From positions 1,116,001-1,180,000 of the forward strand of contig OZ223309.1 in the NCBI GenBank assembly GCA_965140765.1: a stretch of 64,000 nucleotides of DNA, written 5' to 3'. This DNA comes from Sunxiuqinia sp963678245 (lineage in GTDB: Bacteria > Bacteroidota > Bacteroidia > Bacteroidales > Prolixibacteraceae). Shown in pieces: positions 44,961 to 54,170 of the stretch. Made by a program: the position numbers and the translations under genes. Under the pieces are notes generated by a model. It was not told the origin of the DNA and ran no database searches. It worked only from the letters and a program-made list of their open reading frames with translations. Every line of letters begins with the position of its first letter. Position 1 is the stretch's first letter.

Positions 44961-47900
44961 ATGAAAAAAAAATCGTTAACTGGCTTTTCTGAAAGGGGAA
45001 GTTGTAAAAAAATGTGGCGAATTATGCGCTTATTAATGCTATTTATTGTAGGTTGTTTTTTATCGGTTTCAGCAAATAGTTATTCTCAGACTACAAAGCT
45101 GGATATTAGCTTGCAAAGAACAACCATAAACAATGTTATTCAGTACATTGAGGAGAACAGCGAATTTGTGTTTTTATACCGGAATGAAGATCTCAATGTA
45201 TCAAACGAGGTGGTTGTTGATCTTAAAAATGCGACAATTGATCAAATTTTGGATGAAGTCCTGGCTGATGAAACTGTTCGCTATGATGTCTACGAAAGGC
45301 AGATTATCATTCGTAAAGCGTCGAGCCAATTGAAATATTCAGAACAGAATGAGAGAAAAATTACCGGAAATGTAAAGGATATCGACGGACAGTCAATTCC
45401 GGGAGCGTCCGTATTCGTACAAGGGACTACAATAGGTACCATTACTGATTTTGACGGAAATTTTACGATTACAGTTCCGACATCAACAAAAACACTTTCG
45501 GTTTCTTTCGTTGGTATGAAACAGGCTGATGTTTCAGTAGGTGGAATTTCAAATGTGTCTGTGGTGTTAGAGCCTGATGCAATAGGCATTGAGGAAGTTG
45601 TTGCCGTTGGTTATGGTTCTCAAAGCCGTAAGAAAATATCGGCTGCAATCGCGTCAGTCTCTGCTGATGATATCAAAGGAATGGCTGCAACAGGAATTGA
45701 CCAAGCCATTCAAGGTAAAGCTGCCGGAGTACTAGTTACCAATAATACTGGTGAGCCTGGTGGTGGTGTAACGATCCGCGTTCGAGGAACAACCTCAATA
45801 GGTTCCGGTAACGATCCGTTGTATGTGATTGATGGTATTCCATTGGAGAATACCCAGACAAGTAACCGTAACGTTGGAGAGAACAGGGTAAATGGGATGT
45901 CACAAATTAACCCTGCAGATATTGAATCAATTGAAATCCTGAAAGATGCAGCTGCAACTTCTATTTATGGTGCGCGTGCTGCTAATGGGGTTGTGTTGAT
46001 TACCACTAAGCGAGGAGTTGAAGGGAAAGGTGAATTTAGTGTTAATGTTTATACCGGAATGTCAGAAGTGACAAGTCAATACGATTTATTAGGTGCTTCT
46101 GATTATATGAGAATGGTGAATGAAGGTCGCTCTCAACTTGCTGAAGAAGAGCCGGAATATGTGAATATTTACCCGGAAAGCATGATTAATAATCCTCCGG
46201 TTAATACTAATTGGCAGGATGAGATTTTCCGCATGGGATCGGTCAATGAAGTTAACATGTCGATGCGTGGTGGTACTGAAGCAACACGTTATATGGTTAG
46301 TGCAGGTTATTACAATCAAAAAGGGATTATTATTGGTTCCGATTTTAGTCGCTACAACATGCGTGCAAATGTTGATCAGGATTTAGGAGAGCATATTTCA
46401 GTGGGAACTAGTTTGTATGCAGCTTTTACCGATCAGAACCGTACTAAAAACGACGGTAGCCCGGATAAAGCAGATGCTTCAAATAACAACCATATTTATG
46501 GAGGATCAGTATTGTCAACTGCTTTGGTAAAAGCTCCGGTAACCCCAGTCTACCTGGCTGATGGAACTTTTACCAATGATCCATTTCAGAAAGAATATGG
46601 CAATCCGGTTAGGCAAGCATTGGACGTTGATATTACCACTAACGTAACTCGTATTATTGCTTCAGCTTATGCTAAAGTAGATTTATTACCCGGATTGAAT
46701 TATCGTGTTCAGGCTTCGGGTGACATTCGTGGTGAATTGGAAAATTGGTTCGATCCACCAAATCCAAATGCTTTTGAAGGCGTGGATTGGAGAGGTCAAA
46801 AATCTCAGCGTACGTTTAATCAAAAAGCATGGACACTAGAAAATTATTTTACTTATGCTTTAGGAGTTAAAGATCATAGTTTTACATTTTTAGCGGGTAA
46901 TACCGTTCAGGAAACAATTTGGGAGAACAGCTTTGTATTGGTGAGTGGAATTGTTTCTGACAAAGTGGCCACTCTAAACGCAGGAACCGACATTGATGTT
47001 GCTGATTCTGATAAACAAGCATATGGTATTACTTCTTTCTTTGGTCGTTTTAATTACGATTATCAAGGAAAATATATGCTGTTACTGAATGCTCGTTACG
47101 ATGGTTCTTCACGTTTTGGTAAAGACAACCGTTATGGCTTTTTCCCATCAGGATCTGTGGCATGGAGAGTATCCGAAGAATCGTTCATGCAAGACTTGAG
47201 TTTTTTGGATGATTGGAAAGTCCGTGCGAGTTATGGTGTAACAGGTAATCAGGAAATATCAAATTATGCTGCTCGTGGTATTATGACTGTTGGTACAGGA
47301 ACGAATTCAGGTAGTAATTACAATAATCAAACCGGTGGCGTAATTTCAAGTTTGCCAACTCCAGAGCTACAATGGGAAGAAACAACCCAGTTTAATATTG
47401 GTACTGATTTGAGTTTATTAAATAGTCGATTGAATTTTACTTTTGATTATTATGTGAAGACTACTGATAACTTGTTGTTTCAGGTTCCACTTCCCAATAC
47501 CCGTGGTGTTGGTTCTAAGCTTGATAACATTGGTAAAATGGAAAATAAGGGCTTGGAGTTTGGAATAAACGGAACCATCATAACCAAAGAAAGCTTCAAC
47601 TGGAATGCTGACTTTAATATTTCGACAAACCAAAACAAAGTTCTCGAACTATTGGAAGGTAAGGATGTAATTGTAAATGGCGCTGGAGGTCGAAGTATTG
47701 CAAGAGAAGGAGAATCGATTGGTTTCTACTTATATGAAAGAGAAAAATATGTAAATCCTGATGATGGTACGATTGTGATTGTTGATCAGGATGAAAGCGG
47801 CGGTCTTCCGAACGAAGGTGATTTGATTATGGCAGGAAGCCCTTTCCCTGATTTCTTTGGAGGTTTAACAAATAACTTCTCATATAAAAATATCGATCTT

Positions 47901-48389
47901 TCAATTTTTATGCAGTATTCTTATGGAAATAAGATTTATAATGCCACTCGCAGATGGTTGGAAACAATGACCTTGAATGATCGTACAATTGTTGGTGCAA
48001 ATACTACTCAGACAGCATTTGATAACAGATGGCAGCAACCTGGTGATGTAACAGAATATCCGGTTATTAACTATGACGATAGGAATAATGATTACACGCT
48101 TCCTCATACAGGATGGTTAGAAGATGGTTCATATCTGAGGTTAAAATCAGTCACTCTTGGTTATACATTTGAATCAGGATTATTGTCAAGGTTAAACCTT
48201 AAATCAGCAAGAATATACCTGACAGCAAACAACTTGTTGACATTGACCAAATATTCTGGTTTCGATCCTGAAGTAGATCACTTTACTGGGGTTAATGGCG
48301 GATCAAACAGTGGATTGCTACGTGGTTATGATTATGGTTCTTATCCACAATCAAGAGCTTATCGCCTTGGTGTTAATATAACATTCTAA
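44961..48389 (+). CDS. susC: SusC/RagA TonB-dependent transporter with STN signalling domain
   Basis: The protein has 1142 residues from the ATG at 44961; a TTG four codons upstream is not preferred because the ATG lies in the same CAAATTTATGAAAAAA context as the other two. Domains: a long signal region ending NSYSQ (about residue 43), STN (about 46-118), a carboxypeptidase-like sandwich (about 132-203), hinge IEEVVAVGYG, a plug with AIQGKAAGVLVTN, PLYVIDGIP and IEILKDAAATSIYGARAANGVVLITTKRG, and a barrel ending RAYRLGVNITF. It pairs with the SusD that starts 29 nt downstream and should signal to the FecR at 43680. Confidence 0.96.
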   Translation: MKKKSLTGFSERGSCKKMWRIMRLLMLFIVGCFLSVSANSYSQTTKLDISLQRTTINNVIQYIEENSEFVFLYRNEDLNVSNEVVVDLKNATIDQILDEVLADETVRYDVYERQIIIRKASSQLKYSEQNERKITGNVKDIDGQSIPGASVFVQGTTIGTITDFDGNFTITVPTSTKTLSVSFVGMKQADVSVGGISNVSVVLEPDAIGIEEVVAVGYGSQSRKKISAAIASVSADDIKGMAATGIDQAIQGKAAGVLVTNNTGEPGGGVTIRVRGTTSIGSGNDPLYVIDGIPLENTQTSNRNVGENRVNGMSQINPADIESIEILKDAAATSIYGARAANGVVLITTKRGVEGKGEFSVNVYTGMSEVTSQYDLLGASDYMRMVNEGRSQLAEEEPEYVNIYPESMINNPPVNTNWQDEIFRMGSVNEVNMSMRGGTEATRYMVSAGYYNQKGIIIGSDFSRYNMRANVDQDLGEHISVGTSLYAAFTDQNRTKNDGSPDKADASNNNHIYGGSVLSTALVKAPVTPVYLADGTFTNDPFQKEYGNPVRQALDVDITTNVTRIIASAYAKVDLLPGLNYRVQASGDIRGELENWFDPPNPNAFEGVDWRGQKSQRTFNQKAWTLENYFTYALGVKDHSFTFLAGNTVQETIWENSFVLVSGIVSDKVATLNAGTDIDVADSDKQAYGITSFFGRFNYDYQGKYMLLLNARYDGSSRFGKDNRYGFFPSGSVAWRVSEESFMQDLSFLDDWKVRASYGVTGNQEISNYAARGIMTVGTGTNSGSNYNNQTGGVISSLPTPELQWEETTQFNIGTDLSLLNSRLNFTFDYYVKTTDNLLFQVPLPNTRGVGSKLDNIGKMENKGLEFGINGTIITKESFNWNADFNISTNQNKVLELLEGKDVIVNGAGGRSIAREGESIGFYLYEREKYVNPDDGTIVIVDQDESGGLPNEGDLIMAGSPFPDFFGGLTNNFSYKNIDLSIFMQYSYGNKIYNATRRWLETMTLNDRTIVGANTTQTAFDNRWQQPGDVTEYPVINYDDRNNDYTLPHTGWLEDGSYLRLKSVTLGYTFESGLLSRLNLKSARIYLTANNLLTLTKYSGFDPEVDHFTGVNGGSNSGLLRGYDYGSYPQSRAYRLGVNITF

Positions 48390-48418
48390 TCAGGTTTATA
48401 ATTTAAAATGTTCAAAAA

Positions 48419-49909
48419 ATGAAGAAAATATATAAATACTTATTAATACTTCCAGCTGTATTCTTTTTTGCACAATGTCAGGAGGTATTGGAGCAAGACG
48501 TGTATTCGAGTATTGAGATGAATGCCTTGTACGATTCGGAGAGTGCTGCAGAGGTAGGCCTGACTGGATGTTATAACCGCTTTTTTAATGAAAGTGCCTA
48601 TTCACAGTTGATCTGTTATTTTCAGGTTTCTACTGATGATGTAAAACAGCCAAGTGGATGGTGTTTCCAATTGAAAGATCGTACCCAGCTAACGGCTAAT
48701 CCGTCGTCAGGCGGCGGGTACAATACCCCTTGGGCAAAAATGTACACTGCTGCAGCAAACATTAATTTGTTTCTCGAAAAAACTGCTGAGATTCCAGACG
48801 ATAAATTTGGCGGAAACAGGAAAAAAGAAATGTTGGCAGAAGGACATTTCCTGCGTGGTGTAACCTATTATTATTTGACCATGATGTGGGGAGATGTTCC
48901 ATTGGTACTTGAATTGAAGACTGGTGGTCCTGAAGATAATGAGATTGCTAAGTCAACGCAAGACCAGGTTCTTGATCAAATTAAAGCTGATTTGACTATT
49001 GCAGCTAATGATTTGCCAGCAGTACTGGAAAATTATGCTGATGCTTCTGAAACTAACTTGAGGAAAGGACGTGCAAGTAAATGGGCTGCAAAAGCTTATT
49101 TGGCCAGAATTGCAATGTATGAAGGTGAAATGACCACGGCACTTTCACTGTCAGAAGAAATTATTAATAGTGGCTTGTATCCATTGGCGACTTCATGGAG
49201 AAGCATCTTTGATGAGCCAATGAACTCAAGTGAGTCTATTTTTGAGCAACAAAATGACTATTCTCCTGGCTTTTTCGGTTCGGGTCAGTTTGGTTGGTTC
49301 ATGGGATTTGATTTTGAAATTGCCGATGATGTGTACGATTTATTCGATACTGCAGATGAATTGATGGCTTCACAAGGCAAAGATATTCGTTGGGAATTTA
49401 TGTACGGAGATCACCCGTGGTCAAATAATATTGCTATCCGTAAACATGTTCCACCAAGAGGCTATGCCGACGGTGGAATTGAGCAGTTGAACTTTGTGTT
49501 GATTCGTGCAACCGAATTGTATTTTAATAAATACGAGATTTTGATCGAGCAAGACTACGAAGCAAATAAGCAAGCGGCACTTGGTTTCTTGAATACCATT
49601 AGAGCACGTGCTTACGATCCTGACTATGAAAATCCATTTTGGGATGTACCGAAAGGCACAACAGGAATTGATGCTCTAACATTGGTTGATGTTGACACGA
49701 AAGAAAAAATGGTGCAGGCAATCAGGGATGAAAAGCGCAGAGAAATGATTTATGAAGATGGACTAAGATGGTTTGATTTGCTGCGCTGGGATAAAGAGTA
49801 TGCAAAACAAATTACTAATTCGGCAACAGACAATCACCTGTTTTTACCAATTCATGAAGATGAATTACTTAGAAATGATGCACTTGAGCAAAATCCAGCT
49901 TATCAATAA
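48419..49909 (+). CDS. susD: SusD/RagB-family glycan-binding lipoprotein
   Basis: The protein has 496 residues with a lipoprotein signal ending FFAQC, then QEVLEQDVYSSI. SusD features: EGHFLRGVTYYYLTMMWGDVPLV, GRASKWAAKAYLARIAMYEG, an IRATELYFNKYEIL helix in the C-terminal half, RDEKRREMIYEDGLRWFDLLRWDK, and the C-terminal ALEQNPAYQ. It forms the third independent SusCD pair of the window. A strong hairpin follows 12 nt after its stop. Its ligand should overlap with the substrate of the enzymes at 50884-63802, if regulation is shared. Confidence 0.95.
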   Translation: MKKIYKYLLILPAVFFFAQCQEVLEQDVYSSIEMNALYDSESAAEVGLTGCYNRFFNESAYSQLICYFQVSTDDVKQPSGWCFQLKDRTQLTANPSSGGGYNTPWAKMYTAAANINLFLEKTAEIPDDKFGGNRKKEMLAEGHFLRGVTYYYLTMMWGDVPLVLELKTGGPEDNEIAKSTQDQVLDQIKADLTIAANDLPAVLENYADASETNLRKGRASKWAAKAYLARIAMYEGEMTTALSLSEEIINSGLYPLATSWRSIFDEPMNSSESIFEQQNDYSPGFFGSGQFGWFMGFDFEIADDVYDLFDTADELMASQGKDIRWEFMYGDHPWSNNIAIRKHVPPRGYADGGIEQLNFVLIRATELYFNKYEILIEQDYEANKQAALGFLNTIRARAYDPDYENPFWDVPKGTTGIDALTLVDVDTKEKMVQAIRDEKRREMIYEDGLRWFDLLRWDKEYAKQITNSATDNHLFLPIHEDELLRNDALEQNPAYQ

Positions 49910-49921
49910 CCAACTACCTAA

Positions 49922-49950
49922 AAGAGCATGGCCTTATAGGCCATGCTCTT
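49922..49950 (+). terminator. Terminator-like hairpin after SusD
   Basis: A perfect 12-bp inverted repeat (49922-49933 with 49939-49950; a further T-A pair closes the loop to 3 nt) lies between SusD and the MORN gene. No T-run follows. It is the third example in the window of a long hairpin at the end of a SusCD unit and probably limits or stabilises the upstream message. Confidence 0.7.
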
Positions 49951-49978
49951 CATATTAACCTATAAATTCAATTAGACC

Positions 49979-50671
49979 ATGAACAAACTCAGAAAATTGA
50001 TGATAGCGCTAGCAGCTTTGTTATTCCTTTCTTCCTGGCAGTTTTTGCCGGATGATGATTGTACCGTTTTGCTACCGAAAATTTCAGAGAACTATGAGGG
50101 CGATTGCAAAAGGGGGAAAGCTCATGGTGTTGGAAAAGCAGTTGGAGAAGATTCCTACGAAGGCGAGTTCAAAAAAGGATTGCCTGAGGGAAATGGAACA
50201 TATACCTGGAGTAATGGGGATGTATATCAGGGGAACTGGAAAGATGGCTTGAAAGAAGGTGAAGGAAAGTTGGTAATCAAGCGCGAGACTCAACCCGATA
50301 GTATTCTTGTCGGTTTTTGGAAAGATGACGAATACATTGGGAAATATGAAAAGCCATATGAGGTAGAATCGAAATCTTCAAACATTAATAAGCTGGTTAT
50401 TACCAAAAAATCGCTAACTCCGAGTCAAGTTGAGATTATTATCATGCGGAAAAATTCGAAAGTCGGTATTTCCGGTTTGCGGATTAACTCGAACGCAGGA
50501 TCATTTTATGATAATAAATTTATTGTTGATAAATTTCCTTTGGAAATGAAAATTGAATTTGATTCAAAATCAGCTACTGGCTTTGGAGCCGCAAAAGAAA
50601 AATTTACCTGTAAAGTGAAAATTTCAGAGGAAGGTAACTGGCAGGTTAACATTGATTTGTCAAATGTCTAG
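49979..50671 (+). CDS. Secreted MORN-repeat protein
   Basis: The protein has 230 residues with a signal peptide (about 1-22, LAALLFLSSWQF). Three MORN repeats are visible: YEGDCKRGKAHGVG (39-52), YEGEFKKGLPEGNGTYTW (60-77) and YQGNWKDGLKEGEGKLVI (83-100). The C-terminal part (about 120-230) is beta-rich with no recognised domain (KLVITKKSLTPSQVEIIIMRK, GLRINSNAGSFYDNKF, FTCKVKISEEGNWQVNIDLSNV). MORN repeats mediate protein or lipid contacts and are not usual PUL components. It stands between the SusD terminator and the GH-A-like gene, with 212 nt of non-coding sequence after it. It may be an unrelated resident gene or a scaffold for the surface machinery. Role unknown. Confidence 0.75.
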   Translation: MNKLRKLMIALAALLFLSSWQFLPDDDCTVLLPKISENYEGDCKRGKAHGVGKAVGEDSYEGEFKKGLPEGNGTYTWSNGDVYQGNWKDGLKEGEGKLVIKRETQPDSILVGFWKDDEYIGKYEKPYEVESKSSNINKLVITKKSLTPSQVEIIIMRKNSKVGISGLRINSNAGSFYDNKFIVDKFPLEMKIEFDSKSATGFGAAKEKFTCKVKISEEGNWQVNIDLSNV

Positions 50672-50883
50672 CTGGGTTCAAAATTATTATCCATCGCACT
50701 TTTAAGTGTCTGTTTGTACGTTGACGCTGTAACTGAAATTACCTCAAATGCCGGTAATTTACTACTGGTATTTCTATGTTATTCAAAAAAAAGTGTCCGG
50801 ATTTTCACATGTGGCTCTCTCTATTTGTATAAGCTAATCTATTAGGATAGCTATATAGTGATCGAACAAATCAAAACAGTTTA

Positions 50884-52389
50884 ATGACCGTAGAACTAAT
50901 GAACAGATTGAAGAGACTAACAATTACACTCGTCTTTTTAATTGCTTATGTTTCTCAAGTTATATCTCAAGAATATGAAGAGACATTTTCTCAGTTTATG
51001 GGAGCAAATACGTATTTGGGAGAGTACAATAAGCAATATCTCACCGATCTTTCGAACTGTGTAAAATGGGTTCGGGAATACCACGCCTGGTCTCATTTCG
51101 AAAAAAAGAATGATCGTTATTTTGGGGCTGACACGACCAGTCGAAAGGATGATGTGTGGGCTCGTCATTATGAATTTATGGAAACCGGTCGCGAACTAGG
51201 AGTTCAGGTGTTACTGGATGTTCTTAATCGCCCTGACTGGGTAAATGATGAGCATATTCCTAAAAATACCGGTGATGGTTCCAAATCATCTGACTATATA
51301 GAGCGTATTGAATTTGTATCCCAATTAGTTGCTTGGTATGGCTCAACAAACATTGATACATCATTACTTGAAACAGAAGACAAAATATCCGGTCTTGGAT
51401 ATATAAAATACTTCGAAGATTATAATGAGCCTAATTACTGGTGGAAAGTATCGGCGTGGAGTGCTGCCGATTATGCACAATATTGTATAGGAGTTCATGC
51501 CGGATCCGGCTTGCAAACAACAAACGAATACCCATTACTTGGAATTAAATCAGTTGATTCAAATGCGATGCATGTCATGGCTGCTATGGCTGCGATTGAT
51601 ACTGTCTATATTTCCGAAGTTCTGAAGGCTTGCAACGAACAAATTCCATTTGATATTTTAAATGTTCACATGTATTGTTCCGATCATAAAGAATATTCAT
51701 TCTCACCGGAGAACGAAGAGCATGGCTTCGAGGCTTTCTTTCGAGAGTATTTGAAGTGGAAAAATCGGGTTTTGCTAAATATGCCTGTTTGGCTGACCGA
51801 ATTTGGATGGGATACATACAAAAATGAAGATGGGCAGCATTCTTATGCATATGCAACACCAGAGAGCCAGGCAAACTACTTGTTGCGTTCCTTCCTTATT
51901 TTAAAACACCTGGGCTTCGAAAAGGCTTTTATGTACATGGCTGGAGATACCGACAGTAAGGAAATATTGCAATATGCCACCTGTGGTTTGTTTATGGACA
52001 AAAAGAATAAACGAAAAGAGAAATTATCTTATTATTACCTTGCCACTTTTCAAAACATCTTAGGAGACTTTGTTTATGAAAAAGCACTCACATATCGCGA
52101 GAAGCATGGGGGAAACGAAGTATTCAACGTAAAATTCACAGACCATTCTTCTGGAAAAAATGTATTGGTATTGTGGACAAGAAAAATCGAATCGGTCCAT
52201 GATAGTGGAGTGAAAACCGAATACCAAATCGAGGTTCAAAAAGAAATATGTAATGCTTATCTGATTAAGCCTGCTTATATAGATATAGACGGTGATACCA
52301 CTTTGGTAAACCCCCATGGCAGTAATTTAGGTGTGGTACTTACCGAAACACCACAATTTTTGGTCATCGAGAACGCCAACTCACTTTAG
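50884..52389 (+). CDS. Secreted clan GH-A-like glycoside hydrolase
   Basis: The protein has 501 residues from 50884; an ATG at 50899 would give a cleaner signal peptide (MNRLKRLTITLVFLIAYVSQVISQ). The TIM barrel starts SQFMGANTYLG and CVKWVREYHAW. Glu182 in YFEDYNEPNYWW is the likely acid/base and Glu306 in VWLTEFGWDTY the likely nucleophile. The C-terminal beta-sandwich ends TETPQFLVIEN. It aligns end to end with the barrel of 52398-54170, to which it is 8 nt adjacent (tandem duplication), but lacks the T9SS tail, so it is probably periplasmic or surface-attached by other means. Family not recognised; endo-acting on the glycan backbone is a reasonable guess. A fairly long (212-nt) gap upstream may carry its promoter. 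Confidence 0.78.
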   Translation: MTVELMNRLKRLTITLVFLIAYVSQVISQEYEETFSQFMGANTYLGEYNKQYLTDLSNCVKWVREYHAWSHFEKKNDRYFGADTTSRKDDVWARHYEFMETGRELGVQVLLDVLNRPDWVNDEHIPKNTGDGSKSSDYIERIEFVSQLVAWYGSTNIDTSLLETEDKISGLGYIKYFEDYNEPNYWWKVSAWSAADYAQYCIGVHAGSGLQTTNEYPLLGIKSVDSNAMHVMAAMAAIDTVYISEVLKACNEQIPFDILNVHMYCSDHKEYSFSPENEEHGFEAFFREYLKWKNRVLLNMPVWLTEFGWDTYKNEDGQHSYAYATPESQANYLLRSFLILKHLGFEKAFMYMAGDTDSKEILQYATCGLFMDKKNKRKEKLSYYYLATFQNILGDFVYEKALTYREKHGGNEVFNVKFTDHSSGKNVLVLWTRKIESVHDSGVKTEYQIEVQKEICNAYLIKPAYIDIDGDTTLVNPHGSNLGVVLTETPQFLVIENANSL

Positions 52390-52397
52390 ATGTAACC

Positions 52398-54170
52398 ATG
52401 AAAATATTCACTTTGAAAAACACAAATAAGATTCTGACACTATTACTTTTTGTTGGAATAAGCTTTCTTGTTTTCGCTCAGGAGCAAAGACAGCCTGTAT
52501 CTGAATTTTTAGGTGCAAATACGAATATTGCAGCCCACGACAATAAATATTTAGATGAAATATCAAGCTGTGTAAAATGGATTCGAGAATACCACAGTTG
52601 GGCACATTACGAGGCAGCAAATGATTATTACAAGTGGGATAATATTACAAAAGAACCACATACCTACACTTGGCCCAATCACAACAACTTTATGGATGAA
52701 TGCACGGAGTTGGGGATTAACGTTCTTATTGATGCTTTAAATAAACCGGGGTGGCTGGATGATGATCATATACCCAACAATATAGGAGACGGGTCGAAGG
52801 CATCGGATTATATTGAGAAACTAGAATTCATGGGGCAATTGGTAGCCCGTTATGGTTCAAAGCAAATTGAAGAATCAAAACTTGAATCGGGAGATAAAGC
52901 AACCGGCTTGGATATTATTAAGTATTATGAAGATGAGAATGAGCCAGACTATTGGTGGTGGTCACCTGAATGGCCGGCAGAGGATTACGCAACCTTCTGC
53001 AATTCAGTTCACGACGGATATGGTGTTGAGACAGATGCGGCTCACCCATTGTTGGGAGTCAAGTCTGTTGATCCTGATGCCCAGCATGTTGTCGCAGGTA
53101 CTGCTGGAGCTGATTCATTAATTTTTCATGAGATATTACAACAGTCGAACGGAAGGATTCCTTTTGACGTTTTAAATGTCCATATGTATTGTAGTGATCA
53201 TACGAATGGCTATTCCCCGGAGCATGAAACTTATGGTTTTGAGCATGAAATGCAAGGTCTCTTCAAATGGAAAAATCGCGTGCTGCCAGATATGCCCATT
53301 TGGATTACAGAGTTTGGCTGGGATACCTATAAGGCAAAAAGCGGTTCTCACTCATACATTTATGCAACCTTTGATGCTCAGGCAAATTACCTGGTACGTG
53401 CAAACCTGATTTTGATGAAAATGGGCTTTGAGAAAGCATTCATGTTTATGGCGGCAGACGTTAACAGCACCAATGCCGGGCAATATTCATCGAGTGGGTT
53501 TATAAAAGATGGCAATGCAGGTTTTGAGAAAAAGCCGTCCTATTTTCATTTGGCTACCATGCAAAATGTGTTGGGGGCAAGCTATTATGAAGGAGTTGTT
53601 TCATACGCCAAAAAAGTTGGAAATAACGAAGTTTATTGCCTTCAATTTGATGATCCTGATAATAATGGTAAAAAATATGCTTTGTGGACACGACAGACCA
53701 ATTCGAACCAGGATAACGGGGCTACGACCGAATATCAGTTGGATATTGGCAGTGCGTCAACCGTTTATTCAATTGTACCATCAAATTTTGACGAAGATGG
53801 CGATACTGTTTCGGTGACTTTAGATGGAACAAAAGTCAATCTCACGCTATCAGAAAGGCCTATATACATAGTTGCTTCAGATATTGAGACCGGATTTGAA
53901 GATTTCAATTCTGCTAAAATAGATTTGGTCGTTTACCCTAATCCTACGCAAACCTCGGCTCAGATATTGGTTAAACTTTCGGGTAGGAGTGAGTTGCAAG
54001 TTTCTGTATTTTCTTCTAATGGGCAACTTGTTCAGATTTTAGAGGAAAAAACCATTGTTAGCAATGAAAAAACATATCGTTTTGGTGAAGATATGGGGTC
54101 GGGTGTTTATTACGTGAGGTGTCATAGTAAATGGGGAACAGAAGTGAAAAAGCTCGTAATTATAAATTGA
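52398..54170 (+). CDS. Clan GH-A-like glycoside hydrolase with type IX secretion tail
   Basis: The protein has 590 residues. A signal peptide (ends LVFAQ) is followed by a catalytic barrel homologous to 50884-52389, with Glu182 in YYEDENEPDYWW and Glu305 in IWITEFGWDTY. After the C-terminal sandwich (ends SERPIYIVAS, about 495) comes a T9SS type A sorting domain (about 511-590: VVYPNPTQTSAQI, VSVFSSNGQLVQ, GSGVYYVRC, KKLVIIN). This domain directs the enzyme across the outer membrane to the surface or medium. The pair therefore places one enzyme outside and one closer to the cell. The stop overlaps the next start (TGATG). Confidence 0.8.
   Translation: MKIFTLKNTNKILTLLLFVGISFLVFAQEQRQPVSEFLGANTNIAAHDNKYLDEISSCVKWIREYHSWAHYEAANDYYKWDNITKEPHTYTWPNHNNFMDECTELGINVLIDALNKPGWLDDDHIPNNIGDGSKASDYIEKLEFMGQLVARYGSKQIEESKLESGDKATGLDIIKYYEDENEPDYWWWSPEWPAEDYATFCNSVHDGYGVETDAAHPLLGVKSVDPDAQHVVAGTAGADSLIFHEILQQSNGRIPFDVLNVHMYCSDHTNGYSPEHETYGFEHEMQGLFKWKNRVLPDMPIWITEFGWDTYKAKSGSHSYIYATFDAQANYLVRANLILMKMGFEKAFMFMAADVNSTNAGQYSSSGFIKDGNAGFEKKPSYFHLATMQNVLGASYYEGVVSYAKKVGNNEVYCLQFDDPDNNGKKYALWTRQTNSNQDNGATTEYQLDIGSASTVYSIVPSNFDEDGDTVSVTLDGTKVNLTLSERPIYIVASDIETGFEDFNSAKIDLVVYPNPTQTSAQILVKLSGRSELQVSVFSSNGQLVQILEEKTIVSNEKTYRFGEDMGSGVYYVRCHSKWGTEVKKLVIIN

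Noticed and set aside
54131..54169. Upstream extension of the 54170 gene into the T9SS tail region
   Set aside because: The ATG at 54170 starts a clean signal peptide and overlaps the stop by one base; the longer form has none.
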